Positions 18,372 to 27,052 are shown, counted from the stretch's first letter. The stretch is 64,000 nt of DNA from Streptomyces coeruleorubidus (GCF_028885415.1 NZ_CP118527.1:5270001-5334000); one strand, 5' to 3'. Numbers and translations: made by a program. The notes: generated from the letters alone by a model not told the origin.

Positions 18372-19814
18372 TCATCCGCCCAGTGCCTGGCCGAAGCTCT
18401 GGTCCTCCCGAGCGCGCCCGAGTTCGTAGGACCCGAAGCTCTTGGAGCCGGTGCTGGTGAAACCGGTGCCGGCGCCGCGCACCCGCCACAGGGCGCCCGT
18501 GCGCACAGTGGTGCCGGGAACCTGCTCGCCGATGGCGGACGCGGCGAGGTCGGCTCTGCCGTTGCCGTCGATGTCCGACAGCAGGACGAAGGAACCGAAC
18601 TTGTCCCCGCTCTCCGCCGCGCCGGGGATGCCGGACGTGTCCTGGGTGAGGCTCTGGTTGCCACTGGCCACGATGCCGGACGCCGAGCCGCGCAGCAGGA
18701 CGGTCGAACCAGCGTTCGTGAGGCTGCCAATGTCCTCGCCGGGTACTCCGAGGGCAACGTCCGCGTAGCCGTCCCCGGTCACGTCGCCGACGGACAGTGC
18801 GGCCCCGAAACGGTCTCCGCTCTCCGAGGCACCCGGGACCCCGGCCGAGTTCTGGGTCAGGACGGTCGTTGCCCGGCCCGCGCCCGGGCCCGCCGCGTCG
18901 CCGTACAGCACCATCACGGCGCCGCCGACGGCTTTGGTCTCGTAGGAGTCGGCCACCACGATGTCGGCGTGGCCGTCGTGGTCGATGTCGCCGATCGCGG
19001 AGGTGTGCGAATGGGGCAGCACGGCCTTCTCCAGCAGCCCCGCACCCGAGGCCGAGCCCTCGAAGTACCAGGCGCGCTCGGTGCCGCCACGCAGCGTCCG
19101 GTACTGCACGACGAGGTCGTCCGCCGCGTCACCCGAGACGTTTCCGGAGGACAGCGAGCCTGTGGCGTACGCCGAGGCCTCCGGCAGGGGCGCTGTGGCG
19201 GCGGAACTCCATCCGCCGGTGCGGGTGAAGGGGCCTTTGAGGATGGAGACGGTGGAGAGCAGGGCGTTGTAGGAGGCGAGGTCGGTGTGCCCGTCGCCGT
19301 CGAAGTCGCCCGCGGTGAGCGCGCCGCCGAACTTGTTGCCGTCTTTCGCCACCGGGTCCTTGACCATGGCGGCGGAGCCGAGTCCGCTCGGGCCGCCCCA
19401 GTAGAGGGTGATCGAGCCCTGGTCGGCGTTTGGGCTGTAGTCCTCGCCGGGGGCACCGACGGCAAGGTCGCTGTAGCCGTCCCCGTCGAAGTCGGCCACC
19501 GTCAGCGCCGCACCGAACTGATCGTCGCCCTCCGGCGAACCGGGGTTGACGCTTCCGGACTGCGTGAGGATCTTCCGGCGGGTCGGGTCGATCCCGGCGG
19601 ATGTGCCGTACACGACTCCGACCCAGCCGGCTCCCCAGCTGCCGTCCGTGCCGACGGGCACGCCGACTGCGACGTCCCGATAGCCGTCACCGTTGAAGTC
19701 GCCGTCCAGGCCGGAGCCGCCTGCGGATGCGGGGCCGGCGGCTGCCGTGAGCAGGCTTCCGGTGAGGGCCGCAGCGGCGGCCGTCACCAGGGTGAGGCGT
19801 ATACGTGTGTGCAT
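18372..19814 (-). CDS. Secreted FG-GAP beta-propeller protein 7
   Basis: A 480-residue exported protein from ATG 19814. The signal peptide core LTLVTAAAAALTGSLLTAA closely matches the paralogue at 14977-16518. There are seven blades with Ca loops DFNGDGYRD, DFDGDGYSD, DFDGDGHTD, DIDHDGHAD, DVTGDGYAD and DIDGNGRAD. Blade 4 (NVSGDAADD) is degenerate. It is separated from the other six by the reductase pair and an unexplained gap, so an insertion or rearrangement split an ancestral array (inference). Confidence 0.85.
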   Translation of the reverse strand: MHTRIRLTLVTAAAAALTGSLLTAAAGPASAGGSGLDGDFNGDGYRDVAVGVPVGTDGSWGAGWVGVVYGTSAGIDPTRRKILTQSGSVNPGSPEGDDQFGAALTVADFDGDGYSDLAVGAPGEDYSPNADQGSITLYWGGPSGLGSAAMVKDPVAKDGNKFGGALTAGDFDGDGHTDLASYNALLSTVSILKGPFTRTGGWSSAATAPLPEASAYATGSLSSGNVSGDAADDLVVQYRTLRGGTERAWYFEGSASGAGLLEKAVLPHSHTSAIGDIDHDGHADIVVADSYETKAVGGAVMVLYGDAAGPGAGRATTVLTQNSAGVPGASESGDRFGAALSVGDVTGDGYADVALGVPGEDIGSLTNAGSTVLLRGSASGIVASGNQSLTQDTSGIPGAAESGDKFGSFVLLSDIDGNGRADLAASAIGEQVPGTTVRTGALWRVRGAGTGFTSTGSKSFGSYELGRAREDQSFGQALGG

Positions 19815-20065
19815 GCGAGCGTTCTCCCGAGCATGCGGGGACAGCCAGGGTCCCAGGCCATTGGGGGTGCCATGCGGTCCACCTCACCGGATTCGTCGGT
19901 CCCTGACCGCGCTCGGAACAGCGATGGCGTATCCCAGACCACTGGAACGGTTCCGGGGTTGCACCTGAGACGGAAGTTTTCCGGGGAGGACTACTCAGTA
20001 CGAACGTCACGATGCCCGGCCACGACGTCCCTGTGGCAACAGGGAGGACGAAAATCAGGCCTGTT

Positions 20066-20096
20066 GTCGGGACCGGCCGGGTCGGCCGGTCCCGAC
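20066..20096 (-). terminator. Terminator of the secreted Ig-like protein gene
   Basis: A perfect 13-bp stem (GTCGGGACCGGCC at 20066-20078, complement at 20084-20096) with a 5-nt loop, immediately after the TAG of the minus-strand gene ending at 20101. Confidence 0.75.
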
Positions 20097-20100
20097 ATGG

Positions 20101-20880
20101 CTAACGCACATCGACGAAGTCACCCGTCGCCTTGGCGCCGCGAGTCGTCATGGTGCCGGTGAAGTTGTACCGCCAATACCGGTCGGCGGATGCGGTGACC
20201 TTGATGTTGAGGACCCCGTACGTGTTCGTGGCGGTGTATCCCAGGGATTCGTAGTAGTCGGTGCCCGGCCTGCGGAATTGCAGAGAGGTGCGCTGGTTCG
20301 CGTAGCCACGGTAGTCATGGGTGTCCCAGTTGGCCCGGGTGAGCTTGCCTGTCACCGTGATCGTGCCGCCCTTGGCAACCGGCTCGGGGGAGGCGTTGGC
20401 CGTCAGCTTGGAGTAGCGCTTCATGAAGAAGGTGGTGTGACCGTCCGACTTCACATAGTCCCCGTCCTTGGCTCGGACGTCGACAGCGACCTTCCAAATA
20501 CCGGCCAGTGAATTGTTCAGATCACGCCGGGGGTCGATCGTGTAGTGCTTGGTGCAGACGGAGCTGGTCCCGTCGGCCGTGCATACCGGTGTTTGTTCGC
20601 TGGCCTTCAGGATCGCGTCGGCGTTGCCGAGACTGCTTCCGTGATAGAGCGTGAAGTCCGCTATGGAGATACCGGAGTCGTCGCTGGCGGTCAGCTTGAC
20701 GGTGATCTTCCTCGAGTCGGTGGTGCCCAGAACGACATCATTTCCCGTGCCGCCCCCGCCGGTGATCTGGAAGGCGCCGACATCAGCGTTGCCCACCTCG
20801 TCCGCCTGCGCGCCCGGTGCGAGGAGAGCGGCTATGGCCAGGGAACCGATCAGAGCGGAGCCGATCGTCGATTTGCGCAT
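20101..20880 (-). CDS. Secreted Ig-like protein of unknown function
   Basis: A 259-residue exported protein from ATG 20880, with a signal peptide (MRKSTIGSALIGSLAIAALL) cleaved near AQA-DEV. The mature part looks all-beta: a first module contains VVLGTTDSRKITVKLTASDD and two Cys about 12 residues apart, and a second contains ASPEPVAKGGTITVTGKLTR, the typical start of a bacterial Ig-like domain. It ends in ATGDFVDVR. It resembles a group of Streptomyces secreted proteins that I recall being annotated as DUF5707 or calcium-binding; that name is from memory. It is the last gene before a hairpin and stands alone. Confidence 0.65.
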   Translation of the reverse strand: MRKSTIGSALIGSLAIAALLAPGAQADEVGNADVGAFQITGGGGTGNDVVLGTTDSRKITVKLTASDDSGISIADFTLYHGSSLGNADAILKASEQTPVCTADGTSSVCTKHYTIDPRRDLNNSLAGIWKVAVDVRAKDGDYVKSDGHTTFFMKRYSKLTANASPEPVAKGGTITVTGKLTRANWDTHDYRGYANQRTSLQFRRPGTDYYESLGYTATNTYGVLNIKVTASADRYWRYNFTGTMTTRGAKATGDFVDVR

Positions 20881-21301
20881 GAAGGTTCCCGAGAGATCAG
20901 GCCTGCCACCCGCAGCAGACCGCCGATGAATGCGGGCAGTGTACGCAGGGGTGATCGCTCTGGATACGGGTCCCGTGAAACGGACGGATGTCCATATCGC
21001 CTGCCAGTGGCCCCACACCACAGGCGCACCGGATCGGGCGGGGAACAGAGAACGACGGTGAACAGGTGCACGCCCGGCAAGCCCAGCTCTTCACCGTTCG
21101 GCCTGGCCAAGTCCTCGACCGGGCCACAGAGAGGCGGGGTGCGCAGCATGGGCGGACCAATACCGTTCCTGCGTGGCGGTGATCAGGGTGCGACATCACC
21201 GGCGACCCCGGCCGCGCACACGACGACGTACAGGAAGGGCTTTTCGCACTCAGCGTTCTGCACGGTCACTCGAGGCCTCCCAGTCGGCGGCTGAAGCGGT
21301 G
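20881..21301. other. Intergenic region, 421 bp
   Basis: No coding frame here is convincing on either strand. The stretch must hold the promoter of the secreted Ig-like protein gene and the 3' end region of the GntR regulator. I saw ACGGTGAA and TTCACCGT about 30 bp apart near 21055-21098, which may form a weak hairpin. Confidence 0.4.
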
Positions 21302-22081
21302 TCACTCTGGTGCGAACTCGTACTGCAACTCGTAGAGATGCCCCGCCTTCACCATCGCCGTCGCCTCGATCGGGCGTCCGTCCGCCGTGTAGACGATCCT
21401 CAGCGTGCACAGGACGGGCAGGCTGCCGGGGAGGCGTAGGGCCTCGAACTGCTCCTGCGTGGGGACTCGGGCCGAGACCCGGTCCACGCAGTGGTGGGGT
21501 GTATGGCCCAGTTGCCTGAGCAGGGTGGAGGTGCCGCCCTTGATGCGGTGGTGGTCCATCAGCGGTGTGTCCCGGGCGATGTCCAACGGGTAGTAGGACT
21601 TCACGAGTTCGGCTGGCTCGTCGTCGATCAGCAACAGCTGGCTGCGCAGGACCGCCGCGTCCCCGTGCCGGAGGCCGAGAGCCGTGCGGATGTCCGCGGG
21701 CGGATTCGTCTCCGTCACGTCGAGGAGGGCGATACGGGCGTCCGTGCCGTGCTTGGCCGCCTCGGTGAGCCAGGGATAGGGCTCGCCGGGTGCCGCCGGT
21801 GTGAGGGACATGGCAGGGCGTATCGTCCGCTGCCTGTGCTCGCGGGCCGTTACCGCCGCGCCTGCGCGTCCGACCACCAAGCGCTCGTCCTTGAGGAGTT
21901 GGAGCGCCTTCTGGATCGTGGCGTTGGAGGCATCGAAGCGGGATCGGAGTTGGGCAGTGGACGGCAGATTCGCGCCGGGCGGCAGTTCGCCACTCATGAT
22001 GTCGTCGCGCAGGTCGGCCGCGATCCGTTCGTGGAGCGAGCGGCGGTCGTGGGCTTCCGGTTCGGCCATGGGCACGGTCAT
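21302..22081 (-). CDS. GntR-family regulator with UTRA domain
   Basis: A 259-residue transcription factor. The N-terminal winged helix lies at about residues 13-80 (LHERIAADLRDDIMSGELPP, then STAQLRSRFDASNATIQKAL). The C-terminal UTRA ligand domain contains LRSQLLLIDDEPAELVKSYY, as in HutC/FarR-type regulators. ATG 22081 overlaps the stop of the upstream UTRA gene in an ATGA arrangement, so the two are translationally coupled. It probably senses a small metabolite; the ligand is not evident. A second ATG five codons later is an alternative start. Confidence 0.85.
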   Translation of the reverse strand: MTVPMAEPEAHDRRSLHERIAADLRDDIMSGELPPGANLPSTAQLRSRFDASNATIQKALQLLKDERLVVGRAGAAVTAREHRQRTIRPAMSLTPAAPGEPYPWLTEAAKHGTDARIALLDVTETNPPADIRTALGLRHGDAAVLRSQLLLIDDEPAELVKSYYPLDIARDTPLMDHHRIKGGTSTLLRQLGHTPHHCVDRVSARVPTQEQFEALRLPGSLPVLCTLRIVYTADGRPIEATAMVKAGHLYELQYEFAPE

Positions 22082-22620
22082 CCGATTCTGATCTCGTAGC
22101 GCAACTGCTGGCGCTGGGCGGGCATCACCATACGGTCGACCTGGATCGGGCGGTCGTCGCGGTCCAGGGTGAGCCGGGTGAGACGCAGGACCGGATCCGT
22201 CGGTGTGAGCCGCAGAGCCTGTTGCTCGTCGTCTTCGGGCAGGCCGGCTGTTACGTCCTCCCTTACCAGCACGCCGACATACCCCAGCTCGGCCAGCAGC
22301 GTGACGGCTCCGCCTCGGATCTTGGCCGTTCCGGCAAGCGGGGTGGCTCGGGCGATGGTGGCGGGGTAGTAGGTGTCGGTCAGTTCGTTCGGCTCGTCGT
22401 CGAGGAGGATCAGGCGGCGTCGCACGACGACCAATTCTCCTTCCGAGACCGCGAGGAGCCGCGCAACTTCAGTCGGCGCGGGCACCTCTCCGGCATGGAC
22501 GATGCGCTGGGAGCCGCGACGGCCCCGGGCGGCCGCGTCTGCGCTCCAGGCGTCGCCCTGCCCCTGCTCGCGCGGTGTCAGATACGGCATTGAAGTGCTG
22601 ATCCACCTGCTCGCGCTCAC
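22078..22620 (-). CDS. UTRA-domain protein lacking a DNA-binding domain
   Basis: A 180-residue protein from GTG 22620. It is almost entirely a UTRA ligand-binding domain (RQRIVHAGEVPAPTEVARLL-like start, VVVRRRLILLDDEPNELTD, ITPTDPVLRLTRLTLD-like middle, VMPAQRQQLRYEIRIG end). No winged helix precedes it. The frame is open to 22824, but the added residues are not helix-turn-helix-like. It is paired by an ATGA overlap with a full GntR-UTRA regulator. A co-sensor or heterodimer partner is one possibility (inference). Confidence 0.75.
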   Translation of the reverse strand: MSASRWISTSMPYLTPREQGQGDAWSADAAARGRRGSQRIVHAGEVPAPTEVARLLAVSEGELVVVRRRLILLDDEPNELTDTYYPATIARATPLAGTAKIRGGAVTLLAELGYVGVLVREDVTAGLPEDDEQQALRLTPTDPVLRLTRLTLDRDDRPIQVDRMVMPAQRQQLRYEIRIG

Positions 22621-22752
22621 GATGTCCTCCCGCGACTGACGCCCGCACCTACCTTGCCGCTTTACACGGTAAGCGACTTGGTGGCCCGGGGGGCGTGCCC
22701 CCCGCATCGACCATGCCTTGCTGCCTTTCGCGAATACCGATAAGGTCGCCTC
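22621..22752. promoter_or_regulatory. Divergent promoter region of the UTRA pair and two small genes
   Basis: This 132-bp gap separates the minus-strand regulators from two plus-strand genes. It contains the AT-richer imperfect dyad CTTTACACGGTAAG (about 22660-22673), of the size and type used as a GntR-family operator. A second short element, ACCGATAAGGT, lies about 15 bp before the ATG of the small gene. Auto-control by the adjacent regulator is inference. Confidence 0.35.
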
Positions 22753-23055
22753 ATGGTCGAGTTGCTCCGCCGTCTCGTCGCCTGGGTGGCCCTTTCGTGG
22801 CAGCCCCGCCAGGCGCACCAGCACCTGTTATGCGAACTCCGGTCCGTAACCGGTGCTTCGTCTTTGCGGAACCCCCCTTTCCCAGCCCACCGCAGCCCCT
22901 ACCGTGCGGACGCGTTCATCGACGGCTCTTCCACCGTGGCCGTGCGCCCCTACCTCGTCGCCCACGAGCAGCAGCATTGCCGAGAACTGAACAGCCCCAC
23001 AGCAACGTTGCTCGCGGCAGGCCCGTACCAGCCCGACAGTGTGGAGGCCACCTGA
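22753..23055 (+). CDS. Small hypothetical protein, divergent from the UTRA pair
   Basis: A 100-residue protein. It begins with a hydrophobic helix (LLRRLVAWVALSW), followed by a Pro-rich linker and the segment AHRSPYRADAFIDGSSTVAV, then RPYLVAHEQQHCRE. This pattern of an AHRSPY box, then VRPYLxxHEQ, recurs in small Streptomyces proteins as I recall them. The stop overlaps the next start by one base (TGATG). No function known; the pairing with the next gene and the divergent regulators looks like a conserved module. Confidence 0.6.
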   Translation: MVELLRRLVAWVALSWQPRQAHQHLLCELRSVTGASSLRNPPFPAHRSPYRADAFIDGSSTVAVRPYLVAHEQQHCRELNSPTATLLAAGPYQPDSVEAT

Positions 23056-23360
23056 TGAGCTCCGACCCGCGTCGCACGCTTCGGCTCCTGCCCTGGACGA
23101 GCCCAGAAGCCAAGCCGTGCTTTCTGATCACCGATGACGGGGGCGGACGCGTGTCCCGTCTGGCCGACATCATGGAAGCCACCCAGCTCGACATGGGCGC
23201 TCAACTCCTCGCCCACGCGGACGACATGCTCCCCAACGCCACCGAGACGCAACTCCGCTTTCTGGCCGAGCGCCTGACCGAAGCCCTGCGTGACATTCTT
23301 CGCGTTGCCGAGAGCCGGGGGCAGCGGTCCGACGGGCCATCGGAGCGGTTCTTCCCTTGA
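23055..23360 (+). CDS. Small hypothetical protein coupled to its upstream partner
   Basis: A 101-residue protein starting at ATG 23055, which shares one base with the preceding stop. The N-terminal half looks like a small beta sheet (TLRLLPWTSPEAKPCFLITD). The C-terminal half is helical with regular Leu spacing (LRFLAERLTEALRDILRVAE). No signal peptide or known motif. A strong convergent terminator lies 60 bp downstream. Confidence 0.6.
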   Translation: MSSDPRRTLRLLPWTSPEAKPCFLITDDGGGRVSRLADIMEATQLDMGAQLLAHADDMLPNATETQLRFLAERLTEALRDILRVAESRGQRSDGPSERFFP

Positions 23361-23421
23361 GGTCCACCGCCAGCAATCAACCGGCCGCGCTCCGGCACAG
23401 GCACGGCAGCCGAAAAGCACC

Positions 23422-23458
23422 GACGCCCCCTGCCCGACAACTCAGGGCAGGGGGCGTC
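23422..23458. terminator. Bidirectional terminator between convergent genes
   Basis: A perfect 14-bp stem (GACGCCCCCTGCCC at 23422-23435, complement at 23445-23458) with a 9-nt loop. It is flanked by an A-run on the plus-strand 3' side and, read on the minus strand, a T-run (GCTTTTCG). It serves the small gene on the plus strand and the Fe-S oxidoreductase on the minus strand. Confidence 0.85.
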
Positions 23459-23480
23459 AAAAACAACCCGCGGCAACCGC

Positions 23481-25811
23481 CTACTTCACCGGCTCCGGCT
23501 CCGGCGCACTCTCCGAGTCCGCCGCCCCCGCCGGCGGCTCCCCGCCGTCGTCGCCGTCACCGTCGTCGCCCTCGCCCTCCGCGGACACCGGCGTCTTCAC
23601 CGAGTCCAGCAGCAGCTGAGCCACGTCCACCACCTGGATTGACTCCTTCGCCTTGCCGTCGTTCTTCTTGCCGTTGACCGAGTCGGTCAGCATCACGAGG
23701 CAGAAGGGGCACGCCGTCGACACGATGTCGGGGTTGAGCGACAGCGCCTCGTCGACACGCTCGTTGTTGATGCGCTTGCCGATGCGCTCCTCCATCCACA
23801 TCCGCGCACCACCCGCGCCGCAGCAGAAGCCCCGCTCCTTGTGGCGGTGCATCTCCTCGTTGCGGATGCCGGGGACGCTGGCGATGATCTCGCGCGGGGG
23901 CGTGTAGATCTTGTTGTGGCGGCCCAGGTAGCAGGGGTCGTGGTAGGTGATGATGCCCTCGACCGGGGTGACCGGGATGAGCTTGCCCTCGTCCACCAGG
24001 TGCTGGAGCAGCTGCGTGTGGTGGATGACCTCGTAGTCGCCGCCGAGCTGCGGGTACTCGTTGCCGAGCGTGTTCAGGCAGTGCGGGCAGGTCGCGACGA
24101 TCTTCTTCGCGGACTTCGGCTTCGCCGACTCGGGCGTCACCTTGCCCTCGTCGTCCATCTCCTCGCCGAACGCCATGTTCAGCGCCATGACGTTCTCCAT
24201 GCCGAGCTCCTGGAACAGGGGCTCGTTGCCGAGCCTGCGCGCCGAGTCGCCCGTGCACTTCTCGTCGCCGCCCATGATGGCGAACTTGACGCCCGCGATG
24301 TGGAGGAGTTCGGCGAAGGCCTTCGTGGTCTTCTTGGCGCGGTCCTCCAGGGCACCGGCGCAGCCGACCCAGTAGAGGTACTCGACCTCGGACAGGTCCT
24401 CGATGTCCTTGCCGACGACCGGGACCTCGAAGTCGACCTCCTTGAGCCACTCCAGGCGCTGCTTCTTCGCCAGGCCCCAGGGGTTGCCCTTCTTCTCCAG
24501 GTTCTTGAGCATCGTGCCCGCCTCGGACGGGAACGCGGACTCGATCATCACCTGGTAGCGGCGCATGTCGACGATGTGGTCGACGTGCTCGATGTCCACC
24601 GGGCACTGCTCGACGCAGGCACCGCAGGTGGTGCAGGACCACAGGACGTCCGGGTCGATGACGCCGTTGTCCTCCAGCGTGCCGACCAGGGGGCGCTCGG
24701 CCTCCGCCAGCGCCGACGCCGGCACGCCCGCCAGCTGCTCCTCCGACGCCTTCTCCTCGCCCTCCATCGTCTTGCCGCCGCCGGCCAGCAGGTACGGCGC
24801 CTTGGCGTGCGCGTGGTCCCGCAGGGACATGATCAGCAGCTTGGGGGAGAGGGGCTTGCCCGTGTTCCAGGCGGGGCACTGCGACTGGCAGCGGCCACAC
24901 TCGGTGCACGTGGAGAAGTCCAGCAGGCCCTTCCAGGAGAACTGCTCGACCTGGGAGACGCCGAAGACGTCGTCCTCGCCCGGGTCGGTGAAGTCGATCG
25001 GCTCGCCGCCGGAGGTCATGGGCTGGAGCGCGCCGAGCGCCGTCCCGCCCCTCGCCTCGCGCTTGAACCAGATGTTCGGGAAGGCCAGGAAGCGGTGCCA
25101 GGCGACACCCATGTTGGTGTTCAGGCTGACCGTGATCATCCAGATCATGGTCGTGCCCAGCTTGATCATCGCGAAGAAGTAGACGAGGTTCTGCAGCGCC
25201 GCCACGCTCAGGCCCTTGAAGGCCAGGACCAGCGGGTACGAGGCGAAGTACGCGGCCTCGTAGCCGTCCACGTGGTGCAGCGCGCCCTCCAGGCCCCGCA
25301 GGACGTAGATGGCCAGGCCGATCGTGAGGATGACGTACTCGACGAAGTACGCCTGGCCCATCTTCGAGCCGGCGAAGCGGGACTTGCGGCCCGGGCGCGA
25401 CGGCAGGTTCAGCAGGCGGATCACCATCAGCGTGGCGATGCCGAGCGTGGTCATGGCCGCGATGAACTCGATGTAGAGCTCGTAGGGGAGGAAGCCGCCG
25501 AGCACCGGCAGCGTCCAGTCGGCCTGGAACAGCTGGCCGTACGCGGTGATGATCGTCGGCGGCAGCGTCAGGAAGCCGATCGCCACGAACCAGTGGGCGA
25601 TGCCGACGATGCCCCACCGGTTCATGCGCGTGTGGCCGAGGAACTCCTTCACCAGGGTCACGCTGCGCTGGTAGGGATTGTCGGTCCGGGTACCGGCGGG
25701 CACGGGCTGGCCCAGCTTGAAGTACCGGACGAACTGGCCGATCGCGCGTGCGAGCAGCGCGACGCCGACCACGGTCAAGACCAGCGACACGATGATCGCG
25801 GCGAGTTGCAT
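23481..25811 (-). CDS. Membrane-bound Fe-S oxidoreductase (heterodisulfide-reductase-like)
   Basis: A 776-residue protein from ATG 25811. The first 270 residues are membrane segments resembling the cytochrome-b-like subunit of nitrate/heterodisulfide reductases. A ferredoxin-type region follows with two 4Fe-4S motifs (CTECGRCQSQCPAW and CTTCGACVEQCPVD). The C-terminal half has the CCG (cysteine-rich) repeats of HdrD/GlpC-type proteins, including DPCYLGRHN and ERGFCCGAGGARMW. The last 40 residues are an acidic tail. It probably passes electrons between a quinone pool and an unknown partner. It stands alone, with no flavoprotein subunit adjacent. The frame extends to 25931, but 25811 is chosen because the hydrophobic domain begins there. 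Confidence 0.85.
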   Translation of the reverse strand: MQLAAIIVSLVLTVVGVALLARAIGQFVRYFKLGQPVPAGTRTDNPYQRSVTLVKEFLGHTRMNRWGIVGIAHWFVAIGFLTLPPTIITAYGQLFQADWTLPVLGGFLPYELYIEFIAAMTTLGIATLMVIRLLNLPSRPGRKSRFAGSKMGQAYFVEYVILTIGLAIYVLRGLEGALHHVDGYEAAYFASYPLVLAFKGLSVAALQNLVYFFAMIKLGTTMIWMITVSLNTNMGVAWHRFLAFPNIWFKREARGGTALGALQPMTSGGEPIDFTDPGEDDVFGVSQVEQFSWKGLLDFSTCTECGRCQSQCPAWNTGKPLSPKLLIMSLRDHAHAKAPYLLAGGGKTMEGEEKASEEQLAGVPASALAEAERPLVGTLEDNGVIDPDVLWSCTTCGACVEQCPVDIEHVDHIVDMRRYQVMIESAFPSEAGTMLKNLEKKGNPWGLAKKQRLEWLKEVDFEVPVVGKDIEDLSEVEYLYWVGCAGALEDRAKKTTKAFAELLHIAGVKFAIMGGDEKCTGDSARRLGNEPLFQELGMENVMALNMAFGEEMDDEGKVTPESAKPKSAKKIVATCPHCLNTLGNEYPQLGGDYEVIHHTQLLQHLVDEGKLIPVTPVEGIITYHDPCYLGRHNKIYTPPREIIASVPGIRNEEMHRHKERGFCCGAGGARMWMEERIGKRINNERVDEALSLNPDIVSTACPFCLVMLTDSVNGKKNDGKAKESIQVVDVAQLLLDSVKTPVSAEGEGDDGDGDDGGEPPAGAADSESAPEPEPVK

Positions 25812-26027
25812 GGGGGCTCCTCGGGCCTGCGAGGGTTTGTCGGGGGAACCTGTCCCTCTGGAGGGTTCCCCGAGATTACTGAGCGGTAACTTATGCAGTC
25901 CGTCTGAGACTACCCCTATCCTCCGCCGCACTGTAGCCGGGTGGGCAGTGATCTGAATCGCTGAGGGTTGCCTCAGGAGCTCGTGTTATTCGTACCGAAT
26001 TGTCATAGTGACGCCTAACTTATATCC

Positions 26028-27050
26028 GTGCTCTACGGGATCGTCGCCGCCGCCACCGCCCTTCTCCTCACCGCCCTGCTCGCGGCCCTGCTCCGGGCCC
26101 CCGCCCTGCGCCTTCGTGTCCTCGACCGGCGGCGGCAGCGGGAGGTGCCGTTGTCCGGGGGGCTTGCCGTCGTGCTCGTCGTGGGGTCGGTCGTATGGGC
26201 GGGGGAGTGGATCGGGGTCGCGCCGCCCATGGGCGACGGGGCCCGGGAGTTGCTCGTCGCCGGCGGTGTCGTCGCCGTGCTCGGGCTCGTCGACGACGTC
26301 TGGCGGTTGCGGCGGCGGGTGCTCGTCGCCGGTACGGCCGTGGCGGCGGCGTGCGTCGTGCCGTACGGCGAGACCGGGATCGGGGGCGGGTTGCTCGCCG
26401 CAGGGTGGATCCTGGGGGTGACCTTCGCCTTCCGGGGGCTCGATCACGCCGACGGGCTCGCGGGGTCCATGGGGGTGCTGACCGCCTTCGGGGTGGCGGC
26501 CTGCGCGGCCGTGGAGGTGATGGACGGGATCGCGGTGCTGATGAGCGTGCTCGCCGCCGCGCTGACCGGGTTCCTCCTGCACAACTGGCATCCCGCCCGG
26601 GCCGCGCTCGGGGCGTGCGGGTCGATGTCCGCGGGGTTCGTGCTGGCCGCGGGGGGCGTGTACACGCGGGCCGGGTTCGGGGTGGGGGAGAGCGCCGGGG
26701 TGCTGTTCGCGCTGACCGCCGTGGTGTGCGCCGACGCCGTGCTGGTGCTGCTGTCGCGGCGGCTGGGCGGGCGGGCCGTTCTCCGGAGCGGGCCCGATCA
26801 TCTGGCGCACCGGCTGCGGCGGCTCGGGCTGACCGTGCCGGGGGCGACCGTGCTGCTGGGGGCCGGGGCGTTCTCCGGTGTGCTCGTCGGGGTACTCGCG
26901 CACGCCGGGTGGGTCGGGGGCGACGCCCTGTGGTGGGTGGCGGGAGTGGCTCTCGTGGCCGTGTTCGCCCTCTCCCGTGTTCCCGTATACGCCGATCGGC
27001 GCACCGAATCGCCGCAGGTCAGAGCGCCGTTGCGTGTAAGGAACGGATAA
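26028..27050 (+). CDS. MraY/WecA-like membrane glycosyltransferase-family protein, atypical active site
   Basis: A 340-residue polytopic membrane protein of glycosyltransferase family 4 (polyprenyl-phosphate N-acetylaminosugar-1-phosphate transferase superfamily). The first acidic pair is present (GLVDDVWRL, about residue 87). The second region reads FRGLDHADGLAGSMG, where classical members have Asn-rich NxxNxxDGLDGL. The loop normally written GD(A/S)GS reads GACGS here, so its catalytic Asp is absent. The segment LLHNWHPARA matches the downstream family motif. No ribosome-binding site is clear before GTG 26028. It lies directly upstream of the dnaK control region. Wall-polymer synthesis would be the normal role, but the changes make activity doubtful. 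Confidence 0.75.
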   Translation: MLYGIVAAATALLLTALLAALLRAPALRLRVLDRRRQREVPLSGGLAVVLVVGSVVWAGEWIGVAPPMGDGARELLVAGGVVAVLGLVDDVWRLRRRVLVAGTAVAAACVVPYGETGIGGGLLAAGWILGVTFAFRGLDHADGLAGSMGVLTAFGVAACAAVEVMDGIAVLMSVLAAALTGFLLHNWHPARAALGACGSMSAGFVLAAGGVYTRAGFGVGESAGVLFALTAVVCADAVLVLLSRRLGGRAVLRSGPDHLAHRLRRLGLTVPGATVLLGAGAFSGVLVGVLAHAGWVGGDALWWVAGVALVAVFALSRVPVYADRRTESPQVRAPLRVRNG

Positions 27051-27052
27051 GA

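Noticed and set aside
17297..18757. 486-residue reductase with a long N-terminal extension
   Set aside because: The extension runs antisense through an FG-GAP gene and has no recognisable domain. The conserved reductase start is at 17878.
7650..19814. Tandem DNA repeats or a CRISPR-like array in the FG-GAP region
   Set aside because: The periodicity is protein-level (DxNxDGxxD blades) with divergent DNA; there are no identical repeats with uniform spacers.
23841..25889. Plus-strand frame of 682 codons opposite the Fe-S oxidoreductase
   Set aside because: The composition is rich in Leu, His, Arg and Val without domains. The minus-strand protein has complete ferredoxin and CCG motifs.
26000..26030. 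Leaderless promoter for the MraY-like gene (TTGTCA and TATATC boxes)
   Set aside because: The spacing between the possible boxes and the GTG does not fit a standard promoter well. It remains only a weak suggestion.
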